Part shown: positions 44,439 through 53,155 of the stretch, piece by piece
How positions within the stretch are numbered: the first letter of the stretch is position 1
How the letters are laid out: every line of letters starts with the position of its first letter
Assembly (NCBI RefSeq): GCF_009695865.1
Contig: NZ_VUNB01000004.1
Span: 62,001-126,000 of the forward strand
DNA from: Allobaileyella intestinalis
GTDB taxonomy: Bacteria > Bacillota > Clostridia > Peptostreptococcales > Anaerovoracaceae
Reading direction: 5' to 3'
Length of the DNA: 64,000 nt
Made by a program: the position numbers and the translations under genes
The notes under the pieces: generated by a model
What the model saw: the letters and a program-made list of their open reading frames with translations, nothing else
Told to the model about the DNA's origin: nothing
Databases searched by the model: none

Positions 44439-45815
44439 ATGATAGCAGAAACAATTCAGAAAAACTTATCCGAACCGGATTTCTATAAAGATATTCCAGT
44501 GCCTTTTGCTGTCTTTCAGCCGGTTTATGACGCTAGCCACAGGAAAGTGGTGAATGCGATCTACCTATATGTCAACCAGGCCTATTGCCAGATGGCCGGA
44601 TACAGCAGGGAAGAACTGACTCACCATTATTTTCTGGATATATACCCGGAGGGCGATGTGTGGTTCGCATATTGTCATGAAGCACTGGTGAGGAAGGAAC
44701 CAGTTCATTCATGTTTTTATTCGGAAGAAACGAAGCACTGGCTTGATTTTACAGTGGGGCCTGCGTCAATAAAAGATGCTGTTGCTTTCATATTTAACAA
44801 TGTTGACGATTCTGTAAGGAAGACGAAGCGTCAGAAAAAAACTGACAATATCATAATGGGGATCACGAAGATTCTTAATAACGATGAAGAATTTGAAACA
44901 AGCATGAATCACGCCCTGGAGGAACTGAGCAGGTACATCCATCCAGACCGCCTCTATGTACTGGAGACAGATGGTTATACTGCAAGCAATACCTTTGAGT
45001 GGTGTGCCCGGGGAGTTGAACCTGAGATCCAGACGTTACAGCATCTGGATTACAATGATTATCTACGCGGATGGGAAAAGTACATGACAGACAGTTCCAG
45101 CGTGGTCATTGAGAACATAGAAAATCTGAAGGCTGATGATTTTGCTGATTATGAGAACTTGAAACGGCAGGGAATCAGATGCATTGCTGCCGCCCCGTTT
45201 TACAACAGCGGAAAGCTCATTGGCTACCTGGGAGCAGATAATTATAAGGAAAATGAGCTGATCAATACACAAGCCGTACTTAATTCAATCTCTTACTTCG
45301 TAGGAGCAAAAATCGTCAATCACAGGCTGATGGAGGACCTTAACCGGATGAGCCACATGGATATCCTGACAGGAGTCCACAACCGCAATGCCATGATAGA
45401 AGAGATAAATGCTCTTGAGAGTAAGAACGTCGCAACAGGTATTATCTATGCAGATGTGAACAATTTGAAGCATATTAACGATACGAAAGGGCATGAAGCC
45501 GGAGACCAGGCACTGTGTTGTTCAGCAGATAAGCTGGCCTTTCATTTCGGAAGGGGAAACGTGTACCGGGCAGGAGGAGACGAGTTTGTGGTTATCATGC
45601 CTGAGGTGGGAGAAGAGGATTTCGAAGCACGGCTTGGAAAACTTAATACAGAACTGCAGGAAAGCAATCCATACAGATTTTCTTTCGGGGCCTGCTGGTG
45701 CCCAAACAGCAACAGAATAGAAGAGGTCCTTCGCGTGGCAGACCGGGAAATGTATGAAGCAAAGAGAAGATTTTACCAAAAAGAGGGCGTGGACAGGAGA
45801 AGAAAAAATTACTGA
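44439..45815 (+). CDS. PAS-GAF-GGDEF diguanylate cyclase
   Basis: A 458-residue cytoplasmic signalling protein that should make cyclic di-GMP. Residues about 15-130 are a PAS domain (YVNQAYCQMAGYSREEL), 135-300 a GAF-like domain, and 300-450 the GGDEF domain. LTGVHNRNAM, the metal-binding IIYADVNNLKHIND, and the active site RAGGDEF (G379-F383) are intact. The residues five before the site (RGNV) do not make the RxxD inhibitory site, so product inhibition is unlikely. No membrane segment. The ribosome site is weak. Stands alone. Confidence 0.88.
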   Translation: MIAETIQKNLSEPDFYKDIPVPFAVFQPVYDASHRKVVNAIYLYVNQAYCQMAGYSREELTHHYFLDIYPEGDVWFAYCHEALVRKEPVHSCFYSEETKHWLDFTVGPASIKDAVAFIFNNVDDSVRKTKRQKKTDNIIMGITKILNNDEEFETSMNHALEELSRYIHPDRLYVLETDGYTASNTFEWCARGVEPEIQTLQHLDYNDYLRGWEKYMTDSSSVVIENIENLKADDFADYENLKRQGIRCIAAAPFYNSGKLIGYLGADNYKENELINTQAVLNSISYFVGAKIVNHRLMEDLNRMSHMDILTGVHNRNAMIEEINALESKNVATGIIYADVNNLKHINDTKGHEAGDQALCCSADKLAFHFGRGNVYRAGGDEFVVIMPEVGEEDFEARLGKLNTELQESNPYRFSFGACWCPNSNRIEEVLRVADREMYEAKRRFYQKEGVDRRRKNY

Positions 45816-45887
45816 AGTATTTAGTTAAGGCATGTTTTGTGACAACTAATTGATTTAAACACTTGAACGGATATAACAGAAAAACCG

Positions 45888-45906
45888 GCCTCTGAGGCCG
45901 GCCCGG
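45888..45906 (-). terminator. Terminator of ybaK
   Basis: GCCGGCCT and AGGCCGG make a compact GC-rich stem followed on the minus strand by TTTTT. Confidence 0.8.
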
Positions 45907-45923
45907 CAACTACGCCTGATCTG

Positions 45924-46412
45924 TTATTCTTTTCCAATGTCCACCAGCTTTGCACCTGTAAAATCTGCCAGCACCTGTGGATCTATTATGATCTGAAGTC
46001 CGCGCTTTCCGCCGGAAATGTATATCTTATCGAAAAGTATGGCGGTTTCGTCAATAAAGGTGGGATACTGTTTCTTCATTCCAATAGGTGAACAGCCTCC
46101 CCGCAAATATCCGGTAAGGTTGAAAATTTCCTTCACGTGAATCATCTCAACCTTCTTTACTCCTGCAGCCGCAGCGGCCTTTTTCAGGTCCAGTTCCCCG
46201 CTAACTGGTACAACAAACACATAGAGCTCATTGTCATTTCCCCTGGTTACCAGGGTTTTGAATATCTCTTCTTTTGATATGCCCAGATAGTCAGCTACAT
46301 GATCCCCGGAAAGATCTGATTCATCATATTCATACTCACCAGTTTCATAAGGAATATTTGACTGGTCCAACATGCGCATAGCGTTGGTCTTTTCTATTTT
46401 ATGTTTCTTCAT
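45924..46412 (-). CDS. ybaK: Cys-tRNA(Pro)/Cys-tRNA(Cys) deacylase YbaK
   Basis: A 162-residue trans-editing enzyme that hydrolyses mischarged Cys-tRNA(Pro). IFKTLV carries the key lysine, and GYLRGGCSPIGMKKQYPTFID is the family signature. The start follows AAAGGAAATAAT. It is a single gene with its own terminator, divergent from putP. Confidence 0.94.
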   Translation of the reverse strand: MKKHKIEKTNAMRMLDQSNIPYETGEYEYDESDLSGDHVADYLGISKEEIFKTLVTRGNDNELYVFVVPVSGELDLKKAAAAAGVKKVEMIHVKEIFNLTGYLRGGCSPIGMKKQYPTFIDETAILFDKIYISGGKRGLQIIIDPQVLADFTGAKLVDIGKE

Positions 46413-46597
46413 GTAATATTATTTCCTTTCAAAAAGATTTCTCTCTCCCGGTTTTTTCCCGGGGAAGAAATATCTATGAAAAATTTCATATCGTCATTAT
46501 ATATAGAGCACAAGATAGAGGTTATCACCAGGAGCTTTTATTAGCAATAATTTATTTATAAGCAGCAACGTTAAAATAATCTCGTTTCAATTTCCGA

Positions 46598-46770
46598 CCA
46601 AAGTGACAACAATAAACAAGCAAATAGTTCATTTTAAAAATATTTCTTCACAAAAATGACATATTTATTTGATAACTCCTTGACGAACTGTATCAAAGTG
46701 ACTATACTAATTCACAAGTGAATTGTCACTTTGCGTTGTCACTTAAGGTTTCTCTCTCATGCAAAGTGAC
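46598..46770. repeat. Repeated CAAAGTGAC operator-like motif upstream of putP
   Basis: CAAAGTGAC occurs at 46599-46607, 46694-46702 and 46762-46770 on the plus strand, and inverted as GTCACTTTG at 46725-46733; a partial inverted copy GTCACTT is at 46738-46744. Copies lie inside the promoter spacer, just after the start of transcription and next to the ribosome site, as a repressor operator would. I do not recognise the regulator. Confidence 0.7.
46680..46708 (+). promoter_or_regulatory. Sigma-A promoter of putP
   Basis: TTGACG (46680-46685), a 17-base spacer and TATACT (46703-46708). One CAAAGTGAC repeat fills the second half of the spacer. Confidence 0.82.
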
Positions 46771-46783
46771 CGAAAGGAGTATT

Positions 46784-48355
46784 ATGAATATTGTTCTAGT
46801 AGTTGGGACAATCGTGGTTTACATGGTCGGTATGATCGCGATTGGTGTCAGCGTATCTAAGAAAAACAAATCGACCGACGTTTTTTATCTGGGTGGACGT
46901 CAGCTGGGACCTTTCGTCACAGCAATGAGTGCTGAAGCTTCAGACATGAGCAGCTGGCTGCTTATGGGACTTCCTGGTGTTGCTCTCTTCGGAGTAATTG
47001 GCGGAGGCGGAACATTTGCAGAGGCATTCTGGACTGCAGCAGGACTGGCAGTTGGTACATATCTCAACTGGCTGATTGTTGCAAAACCTCTTAGAATCTA
47101 TTCTGAGCACATTGAAGCCAATACTATTCCTGACTTTTTCTCAAATCGTTACGGAGAGAAGAAAGGTGTACTGCTGGCAATCAGTGCTATCATCATAGTG
47201 ATTTTCTTCGTTCCTTACACAGCATCAGGATTTGCTTCTGTAGGAAAACTGTTCAATACATTGTTCGGTGTTGATTATCACGTAGTAATGATCATCGGAG
47301 CCCTTGTAATTGCTCTTTATACAATTCTCGGCGGCTTCCTTGCTTCTTCATTCACAGATTTTGTTCAGTCAATTATTATGACCATTGCTCTGGCAGTTGT
47401 TCTCTGGTTCTGCATAAGCACCGGAGGTGGATGGCACGATGCTATCAATGCTCCAAACAAAATCGTTCCTGGATATTATAACCTCAATGCACCTGACGGA
47501 TCATACACTCCGCTTACAATCATTTCAAACTTTGCATGGGGTCTTGGATATTGCGGAATGCCTCACATTCTTCTTCGTTTCATGGCTATAGCAGACGACA
47601 AGAAGATTAAGGTTTCCCGTCGTATTGCCAGCACATGGGTAGTAATTTCCATGGGCGTAGCCGTTCTCATCGGTGTTCTCGGATATGCAGTAGCAAAGAA
47701 CGAGGGATACCTGGGAATGTCAAATTTTGACCCAGAAAGAATCATCGTTTACATTGCTGATACTATAAGCAAGATTAACCCATTTGCTGCTATTATCGGC
47801 GGTCTGATCCTCTCCGGAATTCTGGCATCAACCATGTCCACAGCAAGCGGACAGATGCTGGCAGCTTCATCCAGTGTATCCGAAAACCTGGTCCACAGAT
47901 TTTTCTATAAGGATATGCCGGCAAAGAAGGGTATTCTCATTGCTAGAATCACAGTGCTTGGTATCACCATTCTGGGATGCATCTTCGCATGGAACCCAGA
48001 CAGCTCAATCTTCCGTATCGTATCCTTCGCATGGGCCGGATTCGGCGCATCCTTCGGACCTCTTATGCTCTGCTCACTGTTCTGGAGAAAAACTAATCTC
48101 AAAGGTGCGGTTGCAGGCGTGCTCTCCGGAGGAATAATGATCTTCGTATGGAAGTTCCTCATCGCTCCTCTGGGCGGTGTATTCGGAATCTACGAACTGC
48201 TTCCATCCTTCGTATTTGGACTTATCGTAATCATCATCGTAAGCCTTGCTACAGGTGGACCTGATGAAGAAGTTGCCAAGAAGTTCGATGAAGTTATGGC
48301 AGTAAGAAAGAGCGGCATCAGCATTGCTGAAGATATCGCAAATGTAGAAAAATAG
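46784..48355 (+). CDS. putP: Sodium/proline symporter
   Basis: A 523-residue sodium:solute symporter with about 13 membrane spans. The N-terminal VGMIAIGVSVSKKNKSTDVFYLGGR and the sodium-site region SAEASDMSSWLLMGLPG match PutP closely, and GILASTMSTASGQMLAASS is the later sodium-site helix. It imports proline with Na+, for nutrition, Stickland-type fermentation or osmoprotection. Start at 46784 after GAAAGGAG. A strong terminator follows; the operator-like repeats upstream suggest tight control. Confidence 0.94.
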   Translation: MNIVLVVGTIVVYMVGMIAIGVSVSKKNKSTDVFYLGGRQLGPFVTAMSAEASDMSSWLLMGLPGVALFGVIGGGGTFAEAFWTAAGLAVGTYLNWLIVAKPLRIYSEHIEANTIPDFFSNRYGEKKGVLLAISAIIIVIFFVPYTASGFASVGKLFNTLFGVDYHVVMIIGALVIALYTILGGFLASSFTDFVQSIIMTIALAVVLWFCISTGGGWHDAINAPNKIVPGYYNLNAPDGSYTPLTIISNFAWGLGYCGMPHILLRFMAIADDKKIKVSRRIASTWVVISMGVAVLIGVLGYAVAKNEGYLGMSNFDPERIIVYIADTISKINPFAAIIGGLILSGILASTMSTASGQMLAASSSVSENLVHRFFYKDMPAKKGILIARITVLGITILGCIFAWNPDSSIFRIVSFAWAGFGASFGPLMLCSLFWRKTNLKGAVAGVLSGGIMIFVWKFLIAPLGGVFGIYELLPSFVFGLIVIIIVSLATGGPDEEVAKKFDEVMAVRKSGISIAEDIANVEK

Positions 48356-48391
48356 CTTATTAACTAAATTTTCCAGTCCTTCAAATTACAG

Positions 48392-48430
48392 AAAAACCGT
48401 CGGTGGTTTAATCCACTGACGGTTTTTCTG
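48392..48430 (+). terminator. Terminator after putP
   Basis: AAAAACCGTCGGTGG and CCACTGACGGTTTTT form a long stem with one wobble pair and a built-in U-tract. Confidence 0.92.
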
Positions 48431-48488
48431 TTGTGTCTCAAAATCCTTCATCTTTCAAATTGCCCGGAAATGATACAGAGAAAAATAC

Positions 48489-48590
48489 GAACAAATGTTT
48501 CAAAAAATTGTTGACATGGTCAGCAAGGTCTTCTATAATTCACATATCAAAAGAACAAACGTTCTGAACATACATTCTGAACAAATATTC
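48489..48590 (+). promoter_or_regulatory. SOS promoter with four LexA boxes
   Basis: The core promoter is perfect: TTGACA (48511-48516), 17 bases, TATAAT (48534-48539). A LexA-like box GAACAAATGTTT (48489-48500) lies upstream of it. Three more lie downstream of the start in tandem: GAACAAACGTTC (48553-48564), GAACATACATTC (48566-48577) and GAACAAATATTC (48579-48590), with a period of 13 bp. Confidence 0.88.
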
Positions 48591-48616
48591 GTAAACTGCA
48601 CGGAGAGGTGATTATA

Positions 48617-48934
48617 ATGAAGGCAGCAAACACAGCAATAGCAAGGAATAAGAGCCATAAGAGCATTAGAAATACTGTTCTCGTAATGACAGCGGTTATC
48701 CTCTTTATTATGATAGTTTTCAGTGCCTTTTCCGGTGTTGAATCAGACGCCTCCACTGCGGACACATACAGACAGGTGCAGGTATCTCAAGGAGAGACTC
48801 TCTGGGAGATTGCATCAGAATATAGCAGCAGTAATCAGGATGTTCGCACAACTGTAAAGGAAATATGCGAGATCAACGATATCCAGCCGGGAGATATCCA
48901 GGCAGGGGATACAATCTTCGTTCCGGTACAGTAA
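48617..48934 (+). CDS. yneA: YneA-like SOS cell-division inhibitor with LysM domain
   Basis: A 105-residue protein: a basic N-terminus, one membrane segment (about residues 21-40) and an extracytoplasmic LysM domain (VQVSQGETLWEIASEY to GDTIFVPVQ) that binds peptidoglycan. This plan matches YneA/DivS-type proteins, which block division during DNA damage. The SOS promoter with four LexA boxes strongly supports the role. The ATG at 48617 is seven bases after GAGAGGTG; a GTG three codons earlier is possible. In Bacillus yneA is divergent from lexA; no lexA is in this window. Confidence 0.82.
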   Translation: MKAANTAIARNKSHKSIRNTVLVMTAVILFIMIVFSAFSGVESDASTADTYRQVQVSQGETLWEIASEYSSSNQDVRTTVKEICEINDIQPGDIQAGDTIFVPVQ

Positions 48935-49061
48935 ACGCGAAGATTAAATGACCTGCAACCATGTATTTCTGACAAATCCCATCTAAGTTACATATTTCAG
49001 AAATACTTTCCAAATATACAGCCGGCAGAGTGGTTGCTCTCAAGGGTCGGCGTTGCTCCTG

Positions 49062-49090
49062 AGCCTTGCATGCTGCATCCATGCAAGGCT
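49062..49090. repeat. Perfect 11-base hairpin between yneA and the BFD gene
   Basis: AGCCTTGCATG and CATGCAAGGCT flank the loop CTGCATC. There is no T-run on either side, so it is not a clear terminator. Its position between convergent genes suggests a transcript-end or stability role. Confidence 0.55.
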
Positions 49091-49108
49091 TTACTTGTAC
49101 AAATTACT

Positions 49109-49288
49109 TTACTTCTGGTTCAGGGTTTCCCGTATAATTTTTTCTACCAGGGGACGGCAGTTGCCACAGCTTGTTCCTGCTCCCGTTATTTTCTGTATAT
49201 CGTTAAAAGTACGGGCACCTTCCTGTACAGCTTTTTCAATATCTGATTTGTAAACACTTACGCAGCCGCATATCAATTTGTCTTTCAT
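49109..49288 (-). CDS. BFD-like [2Fe-2S] protein
   Basis: A 59-residue protein with the bacterioferritin-associated-ferredoxin fold. CGCVSV and GAGTSCGNC give the four cysteines C-x-C and C-x2-C that bind a [2Fe-2S] cluster, as in BFD and the Fer2_BFD domain of larger dehydrogenases. As a stand-alone gene it may transfer electrons or sense iron. The start at 49288 follows GGGGGA. The window has no bacterioferritin gene. Confidence 0.85.
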   Translation of the reverse strand: MKDKLICGCVSVYKSDIEKAVQEGARTFNDIQKITGAGTSCGNCRPLVEKIIRETLNQK

Positions 49289-49508
49289 TAATAATCCCCC
49301 TTGTTTTATAAACTTGATCAAATTAGTTAGATGTATTTTAGCATATGGCTTACTATTAGAAGATATAGTGAAGGTGTTAAAAATGCTAAAAAGAGGTTGA
49401 ATTATATTTTGTAATCAACTACCATATTATAGGTATGTTTATGTTTAGAGCTATAAAAAATAAGAAGCTTTGGTACGATTGTGTTGGAATAAATAACTGG
49501 AGACTATC

Positions 49509-51203
49509 ATGAAAGAGAAAATGTACTTTAACGACAATGAGGTCATCATGAATTTTGACCTAACGTATCCAGAAACAAAGACGGATCTGTTGAAATCAAG
49601 GGAGTTCCGCCGTTTTCTCGAACAGTATATGCAATATCTTGCAGCGAAGAACAGAAAGCTCTACGACTGGGCCAGGGCAGGTATGTCGGAGAAGAAAGCC
49701 ATAGATGCTCTCAGCCGGTTTGCCCGTGCTTTAATTGTATTCGATTATAAAGAGATTAATGTTCAGTTTACTTATGATCCTGAAACAGCCCTGGAATTCG
49801 TTGAGCGCTGTTACGATTTCTGGAAAACTCACGAACGTTATTCTATTACTACAGACCGCCGCAGAGATGCCCAGTCTACATTCTTTGTAACGGCTGATGA
49901 TCACTATAACAATCTTGTACTTTCCACATTCAGGCGCATAGAGCAGACATTAATGGGAAGGGCGAATAAGATCTATCGTCAGCAGCCTGCAGGAACAAAC
50001 GCAGGCCTGGCACTGTACCGCAATGATTCTTTTACACTTGGAGATAATTACGATGCATTGCGTAAGGTAATGTTCATTGACGCCGTTATGCTGCGTACAC
50101 CAATGATCCTTCATCCTAAGTCAAACAAACGTGAATGGGCATTTGAGGAGGTTGAAACAAATCCTATCTATTCTTTCAAGGGTAATTCTGAGGATTATTT
50201 CTGTTTCCCTGCTAAGGTGGGAGATCTGATGATTTTCATCTATTTCCACAGAGACTTCATGTCCAGCGGGGTATCCTGTGCAAACCTGTTTGAACTGGCT
50301 ACAAAGAAGGAAACTGTAGGCAAGCCTGACTGCATTCTCATTTTTGGCAACGATGATGGTTTGAACAAATGTACTTTCTACCACGATGATGACATGGATC
50401 TGTGGGTAGGAAGTGTTACATATAATGAAAAAATTGATTACTTCGGTTACATGAAGAAGACTGTGCTGACTCTCCACAATGTGGCCATGATGGCCAAGGG
50501 GTGGCTGCCTATTCACGGAGCCTTTGTTAACATTACACTTAATGATGACAGGAGCAAGGGAATCTGTCTTATGGGAGATTCCGGGGCTGGTAAATCAGAG
50601 ACTATTGAGACTCTGAAGAACCTTGGAAACGACAAGATCAAAAATATCGAGGTTGTGTTTGACGATATGGGAACTTTCCATATCGAGAACGGTCAGGTTT
50701 ATGCGAAAGGCACAGAGATTGGTGCATTTGTACGGCTGGATGACCTGGATCCGGGCACTCCGTACCGTGACATGAACCGTTCAATCTTTTTCAACCCGGA
50801 CAGGCCAAATGCCCGCGTTATTACACCGGCAGCACCATACTCTGTTGTTACCTCCAACCACAAGGTGGATCTCTTCGCTTATGCCAATAACTACGGCGAT
50901 GGATTCGGACTTCGCAGGATTGAGGACCTGGAGGAAGCAAAGGGCATTTTCATCGAAGGCAAGAGAATGGCTAAGGGCACAACTCAGGAACAGGGACTTT
51001 CTAAGACATTCTTTGCAAATCCATTTGGACCTATGCAGCAGCAGGATCTGTGTGGAGGAATCATTGACCAGGTGTTTAACTGTCTGAAGGCTAATGGGGT
51101 CTTCGTTGGTGAAGTGTTTACTCATCTGGGAGTGGATCCGGAGAACAGCGAAGGTCTGGACAGAGCGGCACAGGATCTCCTGAGCTTTATTGAGGAAGAA
51201 TAA
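49509..51203 (+). CDS. HprK/PEPCK-superfamily P-loop protein of unknown role
   Basis: A 564-residue protein with a C-terminal kinase-like domain. The Walker A sequence GDSGAGKSE (G356-E364) matches HPr kinase (GDSGxGKSE) more closely than GTP- or ATP-PEP carboxykinases, and VVFDDMG about 25 residues later supplies the acidic pair. HprK lacks the roughly 330 residues that precede the P-loop here. That N-terminal region contains many aromatic and acidic residues and matches no family I can name. Database labels of PEP carboxykinase are likely; the activity is open. Start after CTGGAGACT. Monocistronic. Confidence 0.6.
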   Translation: MKEKMYFNDNEVIMNFDLTYPETKTDLLKSREFRRFLEQYMQYLAAKNRKLYDWARAGMSEKKAIDALSRFARALIVFDYKEINVQFTYDPETALEFVERCYDFWKTHERYSITTDRRRDAQSTFFVTADDHYNNLVLSTFRRIEQTLMGRANKIYRQQPAGTNAGLALYRNDSFTLGDNYDALRKVMFIDAVMLRTPMILHPKSNKREWAFEEVETNPIYSFKGNSEDYFCFPAKVGDLMIFIYFHRDFMSSGVSCANLFELATKKETVGKPDCILIFGNDDGLNKCTFYHDDDMDLWVGSVTYNEKIDYFGYMKKTVLTLHNVAMMAKGWLPIHGAFVNITLNDDRSKGICLMGDSGAGKSETIETLKNLGNDKIKNIEVVFDDMGTFHIENGQVYAKGTEIGAFVRLDDLDPGTPYRDMNRSIFFNPDRPNARVITPAAPYSVVTSNHKVDLFAYANNYGDGFGLRRIEDLEEAKGIFIEGKRMAKGTTQEQGLSKTFFANPFGPMQQQDLCGGIIDQVFNCLKANGVFVGEVFTHLGVDPENSEGLDRAAQDLLSFIEEE

Positions 51204-51302
51204 TATCCGGCAGAAATAAGGAGCCCGGTTATTAATCATAAAATCTAAACTGTGCTATAATGGCAACGATTTAAACATATATACTAAGAGGAGGGACAAG
51301 CA

Positions 51303-52253
51303 ATGAAGATTGTTTTGATGGAGCCGCTGGGCATTTCCAAGGAAACCCTGGATAAGCTGTCAGCCACTCTTACTGATAAAGGTCATACCTTTAAGGCATA
51401 TGATAGTGTAACTACTAATACAGAAGAAATGATAAAAAGAGCAGAAGATGCAGAAGTGCTGATAATAGCAAATCATCCTCTGCCGGGAGAAGTAATCAGG
51501 GCTGATAAGAACTTGAAACTTGTTTCAGTTGCTTTTGTTGGTATTGATCACGTTGACGTTGAGGCATGTAAGGAGAAGGGGGTTCTGATTTCCAATACTG
51601 GTGGATATTGTGACGATGCTGTTGCAGAACTTGCTATTGGACTGACACTGGACTGCCTGAGAAATATTACAGAGTGCAATGCAGCTGTTCAGGCAGGTAA
51701 GGGTAAAGGAAATCTTGCAGGTCATGAGCTGGCTGGAAAGACTGTAGGAATAATAGGAACCGGGGCTATCGGCCTGAGAACTGCGGCTATTTTCAAGGCT
51801 TTCGGATGCAAGCTTATCGGATACAGCAGAAGTGAGAAGACTGCTGCTAAGGCACTGGGCCTTGAATATATGCCACTTCATGATGTAATGGCTAAGGCTG
51901 ATATTATTTCTGTTCATACTCCTCTGACAAACCAGACTAAGGGACTCATAGGAAAAGATGAAATCGCAGCTATGAAAGAGGGCGCCATTATAATCAACAC
52001 ATCAAGAGGTCCGGTTATTGAAACAGAAGCTCTTGCAAAGGCCTTGAGAGAAGGCAGAATCAAAGCAGGAGTTGATGTATTCGAGAAAGATCCACCGCTG
52101 CCTGCAGATCATCCGCTTTTGGGAGCACCAAACCTTGTATGCACTCCACATGTGGGCTTCGATACAAGAGAGTCCATTGACAGACGTGCTGACATGGTCT
52201 TTGAGAACGTAATATCATGGATGGAAGGTAAGCAGATCAGGAAAATGCTGTAG
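51303..52253 (+). CDS. D-isomer-specific 2-hydroxyacid dehydrogenase
   Basis: A 316-residue NAD-dependent dehydrogenase. The Rossmann motif GIIGTGAIG (about residue 149), the catalytic arginine in NTSRGPVIE, the glutamate in VFEKDPPLP and the histidine in TPHVGFDT are all present. Substrate could be a 2-keto acid such as glycerate/hydroxypyruvate or a branched or aromatic keto acid; the sequence does not decide. Start after GAGGAGGG. A TGTGC-TATAAT -10 at 51256 lies upstream. Confidence 0.88.
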   Translation: MKIVLMEPLGISKETLDKLSATLTDKGHTFKAYDSVTTNTEEMIKRAEDAEVLIIANHPLPGEVIRADKNLKLVSVAFVGIDHVDVEACKEKGVLISNTGGYCDDAVAELAIGLTLDCLRNITECNAAVQAGKGKGNLAGHELAGKTVGIIGTGAIGLRTAAIFKAFGCKLIGYSRSEKTAAKALGLEYMPLHDVMAKADIISVHTPLTNQTKGLIGKDEIAAMKEGAIIINTSRGPVIETEALAKALREGRIKAGVDVFEKDPPLPADHPLLGAPNLVCTPHVGFDTRESIDRRADMVFENVISWMEGKQIRKML

Positions 52254-52365
52254 GAATTCAGCCTGTTAAGTTGCTGGAATCACCAGCAATCTCCAGCAAT
52301 CTACGGAAGTTTTTTATAGAGATTTCTATGAATTGCTCCAAAATAAATTATTAAATTGCAAATGA

Positions 52366-52408
52366 AAATCCGCACCGGGTCCCCAGACCTGAATGCGGAT
52401 TTTTGTTT
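52366..52408 (+). terminator. Terminator after the 2-hydroxyacid dehydrogenase gene
   Basis: AAATCCGCA and TGCGGATTT pair perfectly around a 19-base loop and run into TTTTGTTTTT. Confidence 0.85.
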
Positions 52409-52448
52409 TTTAAAGTTTTTAATTCAATATTGACTATAAGGAATCAGC

Positions 52449-52976
52449 TTACCACTGCTCTTTGTGGACCTTATCGCATGGGAATACAGGCATAGCCTTT
52501 GCCTCTGGCTGCTCATCTACATGGCCGAGAACCAGAAGTGCTTCTACCTTCATGTTTTCAGGTGCGTTGAGCTTTGAATTTACAAATTCCTCTGCACTTA
52601 CTCCCTCCTGGTTAGAAGGACGGAGACGGAGCTGGAGCCATACACCACCCAGGCCCTGATCTGCTGCAGCCAGAAGCATGTAGCTCATTGCAATAGAACT
52701 GTCTTCAATATAAGTGTCAGTCTTGCTTGAGTCGGAATAAACTGCAACAGCAACATTTGCAGTTTCAAGCATCTTTGCGCCTCCCTTGCGGCAGTCAACA
52801 AGATCCTTAAGAGTATTCTGGTCTCTTACTACCACGAACTCCCAAGGTCTGAGGCCCTTGCCGTTAGGAGCCAGCAGGGCTGCTGACAGTACATTGTTCA
52901 GTTCTTCATCTGTAACCGGCTGATTATTGTATTTACGTACGCTGCGACGATTCTGCATAGCATTCAGTACACTCAT
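52449..52976 (-). CDS. Nitroreductase-family flavoprotein
   Basis: A 175-residue FMN-dependent oxidoreductase. The N-terminal NRRSVRKYNNQPVTDEEL and LLAPNGKGLRPWEFVVV define the family. Its length is short, typical of clostridial members. Natural substrate unknown (quinones, nitro compounds or an unsaturated metabolite). Start after AAAGGAAG. The promoter region to its right holds an AACTGGTTGA motif similar to those near the allantoin genes, so it may belong to that regulon. Confidence 0.88.
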   Translation of the reverse strand: MSVLNAMQNRRSVRKYNNQPVTDEELNNVLSAALLAPNGKGLRPWEFVVVRDQNTLKDLVDCRKGGAKMLETANVAVAVYSDSSKTDTYIEDSSIAMSYMLLAAADQGLGGVWLQLRLRPSNQEGVSAEEFVNSKLNAPENMKVEALLVLGHVDEQPEAKAMPVFPCDKVHKEQW

Positions 52977-53052
52977 CTCAATACTTCCTTTCGTTTTATG
53001 ATTTGTTTTAGTAAGTCCTTTCCTTACGGCCCTATTGTACCACGATTGCTAA

Positions 53053-53070
53053 AAACTGGTTGAAAAATTT
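53053..53070. promoter_or_regulatory. TTGGTTGA-like motif upstream of the nitroreductase
   Basis: AAACTGGTTGAAAAATTT, one base different from the AAATTGGTTGAAAA motifs at 61268-61314. It lies in the 179-base gap between the allH stop and the nitroreductase start. Confidence 0.4.
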
Positions 53071-53155
53071 CCAAAAAAATCCAATTCCATACCAATATTT
53101 TCAAGACTGATGGTGGTCAAAACACATTTTTCAAAATTTCTGCCCCATGTCTATA

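Larger units (their letters stand above)
46413..46783. promoter_or_regulatory. Divergent ybaK-putP regulatory region
   Basis: A 371-base AT-rich gap with no gene. The right half holds the putP promoter and repeats of CAAAGTGAC (described separately). The left half, near ybaK, shows only AT-rich sequence and no motif that I recognise. Confidence 0.6.

Noticed and set aside
46598-46770. CAAAGTGAC repeats considered as a CRISPR-like array
   Set aside because: Copies are nine bases long, irregularly spaced and in both orientations, without spacers or cas genes; operator sites explain them better.
48553-48590. 13-bp tandem repeats considered as a microsatellite or plasmid iteron
   Set aside because: Each unit fits the GAAC-N4-(G/A)TTC LexA pattern and lies between a consensus promoter and a LysM division-inhibitor gene; no replication gene is nearby.
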